This document shows positions 24,201-33,704 of a stretch of DNA of 41,434 nt, piece by piece. Origin of the DNA: an uncultured cyanobacterium (lineage in GTDB: Bacteria; Cyanobacteriota; Cyanobacteriia; Cyanobacteriales; Nostocaceae). The stretch spans positions 1-41,434 of the forward strand of contig CAIVAU010000004.1 in NCBI GenBank assembly GCA_903903925.1, read 5' to 3'. A program made the position numbers and the translations under genes. The first letter of the stretch is position 1. The number at the start of each line of letters is the position of its first letter. Under the pieces are notes generated by a model, which was given only the letters and a program-made list of their open reading frames with translations, ran no database searches and was not told the origin of the DNA.

Positions 24201-26846
24201 CTAATTCCCAGACGGGATACCGAATTCCCCACTCCCCCGCAAGAGTGCAGCTTTTCCTTGGTCACCATGATGGTCTGAATTCTGTGATAGCCACCAAGCG
24301 AATCCGACCAGTATCAAAGCTCCCATTAAACAACCAAACCCTAAGATAGTGAGTTGCTGCCTGCGCTTTTGTTTCTTGAACTCGCGATCGCGGAACGCTA
24401 AACTCAGTTCAATGAAACTTCTTTCCCTCGAACTCATGTCTATGAACCGTTTGCTCAACCAATATTCTGCATCTTTCAAGGGCTTTCCTCGCAATAATGC
24501 CCCTTCATCTTTACCACTACTTTCCCATAGACGAATTGCTAAGCGCAACTGCTCTTGAGCACAGCGAAACTCACCGTCAATTTGCATCCAATACTCGAAG
24601 CGTCCCCAGCTTTTGATTAGGGCTTCATGGACAATTTCCACTGTCTCTTCATTGGTACATTTGTTGCGGTTTGTCACCACCAGACGGTTTGATGCCAAGA
24701 ATGTCACCAAATCCCAGTTTTCTGAGTTGACTTCATCACGAGTCGCCAACCTCCGAGTCGCCTCCACTCCTTCTCCTAAATGCACCAATTGCATAAATAC
24801 TTGCTGCGCCCTACCTCGATCTCTTTCGTTTAACTGGGCATACACTTGTTCTGCATGGTTAGCCAGAACCGCCTCTAGCCCGCCTATTTCTTCGTAAGCC
24901 TGATAAGTCAGCAACCCATCTCTTTGTTTTGACCATAGTTGCGTCAGGGCAAATTCGAGCAGTGGTAAATGACCTGGCTGCCTCTCTACTTCACCAATCA
25001 GTTTATTTGTCAACCTAGTTTCTAGGTCTACCATTTGTGCCGCAGGCTTTGCGATCGCCGAGTGCAGTTCCTCACGACTCATGGGTTCGAGATTCAGGAC
25101 TGCTCCCTGCAAAGCATCGCTTAAGGAACAGTAAGAAAGGGCATGTCCATAAAAGTCAGATCTCAAAGTAAGCACTAGGGTAAACGCGGGTGCTAATTTT
25201 ACCGCATTCAGCAATCCATTCAAGAAAGATTGGCGATCAGACTCTAGACATTGAGTGTAGAGTTCCTCAAACTGATCGGCTATGAGTATTAAGCGATTAC
25301 CAGGGTTTTGCTGGACAAGCTGTTCTATTATTTTGTATAAGGTTAACTCATCTTGCCGAAGGGCGAGTGCTAATTCCAGTTCAACTAAATAGCGAGCATT
25401 TGATTTTGGATTGTCCCCAAAGTCATTTTCTCCTTGATGCAACAAAGGGGCAAAAGCTGCTGCTAAGGCTTCCATGGGATTGATCCCCGGACGAAATGAG
25501 ACAATCTGCCACTGCACAAGAGTTTCTTGCCGCAGATGGGGAATCAGCCCAGCAAAAACGACACTCGATTTACCACTACCAGAAGGTCCTACCACAGCCA
25601 CCAACGGTTTCCGTTTCACCGCCGCGACTAAATCACGTGTAAATTCTTCCCGACCAAAGAATAAGTGTGCATCCTCTTCTTGGAAGGCAAATAAACCTCG
25701 ATAGGGACACGGGGGAATCCCGCCTAACTTGAGCCATGTTGGGGGTTCTACTGCTGGATTAACGCAAATGACGGGTAACCAAGAAGCACCAGGAAAGTCA
25801 TCTTCCAAACCTTGTAACTTCCGGCGTGCTTGCTGCACTGCGAGGAATAAAGGCAGTCGCTGATGGGCGAAAGCCAAAAGAAAATGCTGAAAAAATTCTG
25901 CTGCTACAAGATTTGGGACTGGTTCCCGCATCACAATCACTGCTGGAATATTCAATTTCTTCAGATCTGAGGCCAATCCCAACCCGTCACAGGAATTGAA
26001 AATAGCTAAGCGCAAACCTTTGTCAATGGCTGCTTTGAGCGCTTCCTCTAACTGTTCTATCGTCAGGCTATTGTTGGTTTGATTTTCGTTAATATAAATT
26101 CTACCTGTTTCACCCTCGGTTTGACTATGACCAGCAAAAAAGAGAATGTCCCAGCCATCGGAGTCCCAGAGTTGTGTGTTGAATTCTTGACGTGAAGGAT
26201 TGACAAGAAGGACAACCTCTGAATCTTGGATGCTGTGGAGTAACAGAGTTTCTGGATTCAGATCAATACCCTTGCTATTACCCAAAATAGCCAAAATTCT
26301 GACTTTGTTTCTCTTGAATGTGAGCTGCTTTTGGCATCGGGTGCGTTGATACTCTAGTTGAGACACAGCCAATTCTGCCTTAGGATAGTCCCGATAGAAA
26401 TCGCTGCGATACCAAGGTAATCGTTGCAGCAAATCATTGTTGGTTTCCAGAATCACCCGAACTTCTTCTGTTATGTCGATGTGCGATCGCAGTTGTCGGC
26501 TAATTTTAAGAAACTCCTCGGAACTTAGCCACCGATTCATGCATTCTTGTAAATTTTGACATAAATCATTGAAATCTAGCCCAGAGACATTGGTGATTGC
26601 CCCACAATCAATTTCTAATTCATCATCTTCCATCACCAATGGGGAACGCAGATGTTTGCGAACACATAGAGCCCGATAAATTAACTGCCAATTTCTATAG
26701 AGTTCAACCAGAGTTGGTGCTGGGGGTAAGCTTCCGATAAATTGCTCTGGCTGAGGATGACCAGCTACCCACAACTGAGCGGTAACCTTAGGAAATCCAT
26801 TATGTACGTCACCGAGTCCCGGATTGATCACAACCGTCTTGCTCAT
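24201..26846 (-). CDS. CHAT protease-STAND ATPase with membrane helix, sensor repeats missing
   Basis: A protein of 881 residues. The N-terminal region (about 1-170) is uncharacterised. The CHAT caspase-like protease domain (about 185-365) has both catalytic residues: His240 in FFAGHSQTE and Cys286 in FNSCDGLG. A linker CPYRGLFAFQEEDA leads to a novel-STAND ATPase (nSTAND1): Walker A GPSGSGKSS (420-428), Walker B LILIADQFEEL (519-529). A membrane helix (about 828-850) follows. In relatives a long WD40 or similar sensor array usually comes next. Here the protein ends after about 25 residues, and those codons run through GGGGAGTGGGG-type repeat sequence, so the 3' part was probably lost. Such proteins are thought to act in stress or anti-phage signalling. 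Confidence 0.87.
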   Translation of the reverse strand: MSKTVVINPGLGDVHNGFPKVTAQLWVAGHPQPEQFIGSLPPAPTLVELYRNWQLIYRALCVRKHLRSPLVMEDDELEIDCGAITNVSGLDFNDLCQNLQECMNRWLSSEEFLKISRQLRSHIDITEEVRVILETNNDLLQRLPWYRSDFYRDYPKAELAVSQLEYQRTRCQKQLTFKRNKVRILAILGNSKGIDLNPETLLLHSIQDSEVVLLVNPSRQEFNTQLWDSDGWDILFFAGHSQTEGETGRIYINENQTNNSLTIEQLEEALKAAIDKGLRLAIFNSCDGLGLASDLKKLNIPAVIVMREPVPNLVAAEFFQHFLLAFAHQRLPLFLAVQQARRKLQGLEDDFPGASWLPVICVNPAVEPPTWLKLGGIPPCPYRGLFAFQEEDAHLFFGREEFTRDLVAAVKRKPLVAVVGPSGSGKSSVVFAGLIPHLRQETLVQWQIVSFRPGINPMEALAAAFAPLLHQGENDFGDNPKSNARYLVELELALALRQDELTLYKIIEQLVQQNPGNRLILIADQFEELYTQCLESDRQSFLNGLLNAVKLAPAFTLVLTLRSDFYGHALSYCSLSDALQGAVLNLEPMSREELHSAIAKPAAQMVDLETRLTNKLIGEVERQPGHLPLLEFALTQLWSKQRDGLLTYQAYEEIGGLEAVLANHAEQVYAQLNERDRGRAQQVFMQLVHLGEGVEATRRLATRDEVNSENWDLVTFLASNRLVVTNRNKCTNEETVEIVHEALIKSWGRFEYWMQIDGEFRCAQEQLRLAIRLWESSGKDEGALLRGKPLKDAEYWLSKRFIDMSSRERSFIELSLAFRDREFKKQKRRQQLTILGFGCLMGALILVGFAWWLSQNSDHHGDQGKAALLRGSGEFGIPSGN

Positions 26847-27068
26847 AACCTTAATCGGCTAGCATGAACGCTTCCGTGCTTGTGTGAATAATGTCAATGG
26901 TCTGCCCTGTCTGTAGGAGTGGTAACTCCATCGGTTTTTCAGGACTCTTTCACTTTATGGCTGAAGCGAAGCTGTGTCGATGAGGATAAGTTAAGCAAAG
27001 TTAGGGAATGGGATTACCATGAGCAATAGTTTGTATCAACATCGGATAATTTTTCTGGAGATTATAGC

Positions 27069-28085
27069 ATGAAAGCTGCAGTTTTGCCCGATTATCATCA
27101 ACCACTGGAACTGCGTGAAGTCCCTGTGCCGGATATCAGTCCAACCGAGGTGCTCATTAAAGTCCATGCCTGCGGAGTCTGCGGTTCGGATGTACATTTG
27201 GTTGACGAAGAATTTAAGGGAATGTCAACAGTGCCAGTGATTCCGGGTCACGAAGTTGCCGGAGTGATTGAACAAGTCGGTGAACAAGTCAACTATCTGA
27301 AAAAGGGCGATCGCGTCGGTATTCCTTGGACACAGCACACCTGTGGTCATTGCCGTTACTGCGTACGTGGTGAATCTACTTTATGTCCAGAGCAATTGGT
27401 GACTGGTGTTAGCCTGAATGGGGGATACGCAGAGTATACCAAAGCCCCTGCTCGTGACGTAACTGTCATCCCCGATGAAATTTCCTTTGAAGACGCAGCA
27501 CCTTTGTTTTGTGCAGGAATTACCGTTTACACACCCTTCAATTACGTTGGCTTCAAACCCGGACAAACTGTTGTTGTGATGGGTGTAGGAGGACTGGGAC
27601 ATTTGGCGTTGCAGTTTGCCCATGCTTTAGGAGCACGTACTATCGCCGTCAGCCGAGGCGATGATAAACTCCAACTGGCTAAAGAAAAACTGGGAGCCGA
27701 TGAAGCAGTTGACTCCAGTACCGACGAATGGGTAGAAAAAGTGCAGCAGATGGGTGGTGCTGATGTCATTCTCTCGACTGCCAATTCTGCCAAGCTGATG
27801 GGACAGGCAGTCAACGCCCTTGCTCCAGAAGGAACATTAGTATTGCTGGCTGTGGACAACAAAGAAATCCTCTTTCCGCCACCAGCCGTTTTTATCGCTG
27901 CGCGTCGCCGGGTAATGGGCAGTCCAAGTGGTTCGATTAAAGATATGCGCGAGACCTTAGAAGTCGCTGCTAGACATGGTATTCGCCCAATGATTGAAAC
28001 TCATCCTCTAGAAAATGCCCAGGAGGCACTTGAACGTGTGCGCGATGGCAAACCGCGTTTTCGGGCAGTGTTAACAATGAGTTAG
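27069..28085 (+). CDS. Zinc-dependent alcohol dehydrogenase family protein
   Basis: A protein of 338 residues of the medium-chain dehydrogenase/reductase family. The catalytic zinc site is CGVCGSDVH (Cys38) with GHEVAG (His61, Glu62) and a third Cys in LFCAGITVY. Structural zinc Cys are at 92, 95, 98 and 106 (CGHCRYCVRGESTLC). The Rossmann motif is GVGGLGHLALQFA. It oxidises an alcohol or reduces an aldehyde with NAD(P); the substrate is unknown. GGAG lies about 10 bases before the ATG. The stop codon falls inside the first unit of a TTAGGAG repeat array. Monocistronic in appearance. Confidence 0.93.
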   Translation: MKAAVLPDYHQPLELREVPVPDISPTEVLIKVHACGVCGSDVHLVDEEFKGMSTVPVIPGHEVAGVIEQVGEQVNYLKKGDRVGIPWTQHTCGHCRYCVRGESTLCPEQLVTGVSLNGGYAEYTKAPARDVTVIPDEISFEDAAPLFCAGITVYTPFNYVGFKPGQTVVVMGVGGLGHLALQFAHALGARTIAVSRGDDKLQLAKEKLGADEAVDSSTDEWVEKVQQMGGADVILSTANSAKLMGQAVNALAPEGTLVLLAVDNKEILFPPPAVFIAARRRVMGSPSGSIKDMRETLEVAARHGIRPMIETHPLENAQEALERVRDGKPRFRAVLTMS

Positions 28086-28130
28086 GAGTTAGGAGTTAGG
28101 AGTTAGGAGTTAGGAGTTAGGAGTTAGGAG
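28082..28130. repeat. Heptanucleotide tandem repeat (TTAGGAG)7
   Basis: Seven perfect head-to-tail copies of TTAGGAG. The first contains the TAG stop of the alcohol dehydrogenase gene. Confidence 0.93.
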
Positions 28131-28408
28131 TATGACCCATTATGAATGAAAAACCTGCTCCCCTGCTCCCTGCTCCCTGCTCCCTGCTCCCTGGTCCCCT
28201 GCTAAGAGCTCCCTCTCCCCAAACCCTCTAAATTTCGGCTCAATCCCTTGTTTAGCAAAATGTTTAGCAAAAAAAATCCCATTTTATGCTAGGGTCTGTA
28301 TAGAAGATAAAATTCGGTTGTGCAGTTTGTTTTTATCTATCATCACAGATTATATGACAGACCTCTCCGGATCTAAATCTCTACACCCCTTGAATCTGGA
28401 GATGTTCC
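28086..28408. other. Repeat-rich leader region of the RRM gene
   Basis: It holds the TTAGGAG array, then TGCTCCC heptads (28157-28200), then an AT-rich stretch (28240-28370) that probably carries the promoter and a long 5' leader of the RNA-binding protein gene. Related rbp genes have long, cold-responsive leaders, but no specific motif was identified. No ORF. Confidence 0.5.
28154..28215. repeat. TGCTCCC heptad repeats
   Basis: About five TGCTCCC/CCCTGCT units with small changes, ending in CTAAGAGCTCCC, the same unit that is repeated three times at 28841-28903 on the other side of the RRM gene. Confidence 0.8.
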
Positions 28409-28717
28409 ATGTCAATTTACGTTGGTAATCTATCTTATGAAGTTGAAGAAAAAGACCTTAAAGAGGTCTTTTCTGAATATGGAGATGTCAAAAATGTTCA
28501 ATTACCTACAGACCGTGAAACAGGACGGATGAGAGGTTTCGCTTTTGTCGAAATGGGAACAGAAGCTGACGAACAAAAGGCAATAGATGCTCTTGACGGT
28601 GCTGAGTGGATGGGCCGTAACCTCAAAGTTAATAAAGCTAAACCCAAGACAGACGGAGGTTCTGGCGGAAGACGGGGAGGCGGTGGTGGAGGCGGATATT
28701 CTCGAGGACGCTACTAA
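28409..28717 (+). CDS. Glycine-rich RRM RNA-binding protein (Rbp family)
   Basis: A protein of 102 residues. One RRM (about 1-80) has RNP2 IYVGNL (3-8) and RNP1 RGFAFVEM (42-49). A short Gly/Arg-rich tail (GGRRGGGGGGGYSRGRY) follows, which is typical of the cold-inducible cyanobacterial Rbp group. It binds RNA, probably with preference for U/G-rich tracts, and is thought to act in mRNA localisation or stability. A ribosome site (GGAG with 9-base spacing) precedes the ATG. A strong terminator follows at 28753. The gene is flanked on both sides by related heptad repeats and by a 17-base direct repeat. Confidence 0.93.
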   Translation: MSIYVGNLSYEVEEKDLKEVFSEYGDVKNVQLPTDRETGRMRGFAFVEMGTEADEQKAIDALDGAEWMGRNLKVNKAKPKTDGGSGGRRGGGGGGGYSRGRY

Positions 28718-28752
28718 GCTTTGAGACGAAGACTCTAACTCTCGGATCTGAA

Positions 28753-28779
28753 GGGTAGGCTCCTTGCCTGCCCTTTTTT
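28753..28779 (+). terminator. Rho-independent terminator of the RRM gene
   Basis: GGGTAGGC pairs with GCCTGCCC (one T-G pair) around a 5-base loop, followed by six T residues. Confidence 0.88.
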
Positions 28780-30597
<1,818 letters not shown>

Positions 30598-30607
30598 TTA
30601 GTTAATA

Positions 30608-30650
30608 GTTAGTGGTTAGTTGTTAGTCGTAATAACAACCAACCACTAAC
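30608..30650 (+). promoter_or_regulatory. Hairpin in the beta-epsilon spacer of the atp operon
   Basis: Arms 30608-30623 and 30635-30650 match at 15 of 16 bases (GTTAGTGGTT.. type repeat sequence), with two more pairs possible into the 11-base loop. There is no T-run. It could be a site of partial termination or RNA processing that sets the beta:epsilon ratio (inference). Confidence 0.5.
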
Positions 30651-30676
30651 AACCAACAGCTAACAACTAACAAATC

Positions 30677-31087
30677 ATGACATTAACCGTTCGTGTTCTT
30701 TCCCCAGATAAAACAGTGTGGGATGCAGCTGCGGAAGAAGTCGTTTTGCCCAGTACCACCGGTCAGCTAGGTATCCTGAGTGGACACGCACCACTACTAA
30801 CTGCACTGGATACAGGTGTCATGCGAGTACGTCCCAGCAAAAATCAGGATTGGGTGGCGATCGCTCTGTTGGGTGGCTTTGCCGAAGTTGAACAAAATGA
30901 AGTCACAATTTTGGTGAACAGCGCTGAACGTGGTGACAAAATTAACCTAGATGAAGCCCGTACTGCTTTTAACGAAGCACAAACTCGTTTGAATCAGATA
31001 TCAGCAGGCGACAGACTTGCACAAATTAAGGCAACCCAAGCCTTCAAACGCGCCCGAGCTCGTTTTCAAGCTGCAGGTGGAGTTTGA
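30677..31087 (+). CDS. atpC: F1Fo ATP synthase subunit epsilon
   Basis: A protein of 136 residues. The N-terminal beta-sandwich begins [19 protein letters not shown], with the motif [21 protein letters not shown]. The C-terminal helical hairpin (about 85-136) includes [12 protein letters not shown] and a second, Arg/Ala-rich helix. This is the central stalk subunit that regulates ATPase activity (called atpE in plastid nomenclature). It is the last gene of the beta-epsilon operon. A long inverted repeat and a rho-independent terminator follow. Confidence 0.97.
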   Translation: MTLTVRVLSPDKTVWDAAAEEVVLPSTTGQLGILSGHAPLLTALDTGVMRVRPSKNQDWVAIALLGGFAEVEQNEVTILVNSAERGDKINLDEARTAFNEAQTRLNQISAGDRLAQIKATQAFKRARARFQAAGGV

Positions 31088-31110
31088 AGAAGAATACATC
31101 TGTCAAGAGT

Positions 31111-31177
31111 CAGGAGTCAGGAGTCATAATCAATTGGATTTAAGCCCCATCCAATTGATTCTGGTTCCTGACTCCTG
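31111..31177. repeat. Long inverted repeat after the epsilon gene
   Basis: 29-base arms 31111-31139 and 31149-31177 match at 25 of 29 positions around a 9-base loop. The outer parts are GGAGTCA/TGACTCC heptads; the inner core is TCAATTGGAT. It appears to have formed from two repeat copies in opposite orientation. Confidence 0.8.
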
Positions 31178-31196
31178 GGTACTTTCCTATTAATTC

Positions 31197-31235
31197 AAAA
31201 CTCCTCCTGTACATTTGCAAAGAGGAGTTTTTTTT
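31197..31235 (+). terminator. Rho-independent terminator of the atp operon
   Basis: AAAACTCCTC pairs with GAGGAGTTTT, running into a tract of eight T residues. Confidence 0.88.
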
Positions 31236-31334
31236 GGGAAGCAACTGTGCCTAATCCTATCCAATTTTTGAGGTAAAGAAAATTTACTGCATGGTATTGT
31301 ATACTGAGCCTATCTAGAAGGAGTTGATTGTATT

Positions 31335-32441
31335 GTGGATATCTTCTATAAAACAATTCAAGATAGTTTGAACTTGCGCATCATTATCGCCCTTTCTATC
31401 GCGCTGTCCATCATTTTTTTAGCTAGCTTCTTTCTTTTAACTTTATTGTTGAAGAAGGTGAGTGAATTACTTACGATGCGCCTCTTTTCCCCTCCAAGAG
31501 AAAAGCTTTACCGGCAAATTGTTTCTCCTTATCAAAAATGGGTAACAATAGTTATTGTTCTGATACCGATTGACCTAGTTCTGTTAATTGTTCCTACACC
31601 AGATTATCTCAAGTATATAGAATTTCCTCTTGGTGTGTCAATCTCTATTATAGTCGGCTGGTTATCTTCTCACTGGTTTCGGAGCTTTTTTGAGCTTTAC
31701 TTATTAGGATCTGCCCTCAAACGAAAAATTAATGGTGAGTTATTAGTAGTCGTTAATATCGTAGCCAACGGGGTTCTTTTTATTACCATCTTCTTTATTT
31801 TTGCTCAGACCCACAAAATCAATCTATTAGGTTTAGTGACGAGTTTAGGAATCGGGGGATTAGCCATTGCCTTTGCGGCGAAACAAACGTTAGAGCAATT
31901 ATTAGGTGGAATCGTTCTTTATATCGACCGTCCCTTTGTAGTTGATGACTATATTGGCTTACCCGATGGCACATTTGGCAGAGTCGAATCTATTGGTTTA
32001 CGTTCTACTAAAATCCGGAATTCGGGCAAAGGGACGTTAAGTATAGTTCCCAATAATTCTCTCACCCAACTCAATATCGAAAACTTCACGGGAGGTAGAA
32101 AAATTGTTTCTCTAATTTATCTAACTTTCTATCGAGAAGTTCCTGAAAATGAAAGAGCTTTGATTCGTCAAGTTATCTTAGAAAGTACGAATGATTTATT
32201 TGGAATTGACTCTCGCAATACTGTCGTGAATTTTAAAGATATTTTCCAAGATGGAAAAGCTAATCTTACTCAGGCTCAAATCAGCTTTTTTATACTTGGC
32301 TCTGGTGAAATGGGAATGGATATGCGTCAGCAATTGCTAGATATAGCAAAGCAAAATATTACTTTGCAATTGAAAGAGTATAACATCCCGTTTGATCTTG
32401 AAGAAAAACCAATAAATGTTGATTCACCTATTACTGTTTAA
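31335..32441 (+). CDS. MscS-family mechanosensitive channel (first of tandem pair)
   Basis: A protein of 368 residues beginning with GTG (VDIFYKTIQD, formyl-Met in vivo). It has four or five membrane helices. The pore-lining helix and start of the beta domain are clear: SLGIGGLAIAFAAKQTLEQLL followed by YIDRPFVVDDYI. The cytoplasmic C-terminal cage domain follows (to about 368). It acts as a pressure- or ligand-gated channel in the inner membrane. AAGGAG lies 11 bases upstream of the GTG, a rather long spacing. A paralogue follows after 8 bases, so the two are co-transcribed and possibly form mixed channels (inference). Confidence 0.9.
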   Translation: MDIFYKTIQDSLNLRIIIALSIALSIIFLASFFLLTLLLKKVSELLTMRLFSPPREKLYRQIVSPYQKWVTIVIVLIPIDLVLLIVPTPDYLKYIEFPLGVSISIIVGWLSSHWFRSFFELYLLGSALKRKINGELLVVVNIVANGVLFITIFFIFAQTHKINLLGLVTSLGIGGLAIAFAAKQTLEQLLGGIVLYIDRPFVVDDYIGLPDGTFGRVESIGLRSTKIRNSGKGTLSIVPNNSLTQLNIENFTGGRKIVSLIYLTFYREVPENERALIRQVILESTNDLFGIDSRNTVVNFKDIFQDGKANLTQAQISFFILGSGEMGMDMRQQLLDIAKQNITLQLKEYNIPFDLEEKPINVDSPITV

Positions 32442-32449
32442 AAACGAAA

Positions 32450-33583
32450 ATGGATTTCCTGTTTAAAAATACCCACAACTTCTTTATAGATGAAGCCACG
32501 CAAAGGTATTTGATTTCCCTTGGAATCAACCTCCTCATTTTCTTTTTCTTCGTTCTTGTGTCTTTGCTGATGGGAAAATACATTCCTCAGTTGTTAAAAA
32601 CTATCATTCACAGAATTTCCCCTAGGGCAATATCTAAGATATACGACAATTTTTTTAACCCCCTAGAAAAAGCCTTAAGAATTACAACAACACTAATTCT
32701 TATTTATTTATGTTTGAATTTTATTCAATCATATACAGGTTTTTATCAATTTTTAAGATTTTTCATAGATTTAGGAATCATCCTGGGTTTTACTGTTTTA
32801 TTATCCGGCGTGTTCCGTCAATTTCTGCGCTTCTACGGAATTGATTTGCTTCGCAAAGTTGGACTAGAAGTAGATGAATTACTGCTCGTTTTTGAAACCA
32901 TTGCTAACGTGGTTTTTGGGTTTATTGCATCTCTAGCATTTGCTCAGAGCCAAAATGTCAATTTAGTTGGTGTCATCGCTGGTTTAGGCATTGGGGGGAT
33001 AGCAGTTGCTTTCGCATCTCAAAAAACTCTGGAACAGATTGTTGGAACTATCGTTTTGTATCTAGATCGTCCTTTCGTTCCAGGAGAATATATTCGGGTT
33101 CATTTAAGTTCTCAAGGTACATTACTTGCTCGTGTCGAAGCCATTGGTTTACGCTCAACAAAGCTCCGAACTGCTGCCAAAAGCACCCTCGTTATCGTTC
33201 CCAACTCAATCATGGCAGATGTGGATATCGAAAACATTACCAGAGGGAAAAAGGTAATGGTCATGCTTTATCTTGATTTTAATCGAAACTTAGAAGTACC
33301 GGAACAGGCATTGCTCGAAAAAGTGATCAAAGAAAGTACCAATTCTTTGTTTGGGATCGATCCGGGAAGTACAAAGATTAAATTATTGCCCCTAGACGAT
33401 CTTTCAGGAGTTCGCGTTAGGGTGAGTTTCTTTATCCTGGGTTCCAATGAAAATTCAATTGACTTCCGCAAGCGTTTGCTGGAATTAGCCAATGAATCTA
33501 TATCGAGAAAGCTCAGTAATTACGGCATGAACTACACCATGGAAGAACCAACACTCTACGTCGATTCACACGTAACAATTTAA
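32450..33583 (+). CDS. MscS-family mechanosensitive channel (second of tandem pair)
   Basis: A protein of 377 residues, paralogous to its upstream neighbour over the whole length. The pore helix reads GLGIGGIAVAFASQKTLEQIV, followed by YLDRPFVPGEYI and the cytoplasmic cage. Both proteins keep the Gly/Ala packing pattern needed for gating and end with a similar tail (VDSHVTI here, VDSPITV in the first). An 8-base gap to the first gene shows an operon. There is no ribosome site of note, so translation is probably coupled. Tandem duplication followed by divergence is the simplest origin. Confidence 0.9.
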   Translation: MDFLFKNTHNFFIDEATQRYLISLGINLLIFFFFVLVSLLMGKYIPQLLKTIIHRISPRAISKIYDNFFNPLEKALRITTTLILIYLCLNFIQSYTGFYQFLRFFIDLGIILGFTVLLSGVFRQFLRFYGIDLLRKVGLEVDELLLVFETIANVVFGFIASLAFAQSQNVNLVGVIAGLGIGGIAVAFASQKTLEQIVGTIVLYLDRPFVPGEYIRVHLSSQGTLLARVEAIGLRSTKLRTAAKSTLVIVPNSIMADVDIENITRGKKVMVMLYLDFNRNLEVPEQALLEKVIKESTNSLFGIDPGSTKIKLLPLDDLSGVRVRVSFFILGSNENSIDFRKRLLELANESISRKLSNYGMNYTMEEPTLYVDSHVTI

Positions 33584-33704
33584 TTGTTCCACCAACACGA
33601 CAAAAGCTGGATGAATTTTTTTGAAATAATGGCAAATTTCAGAAATTCTGGGAACTGTAAGTGAAGTGATACATTAGACATTATTGCCCTTCAAGGCAAA
33701 ACTT

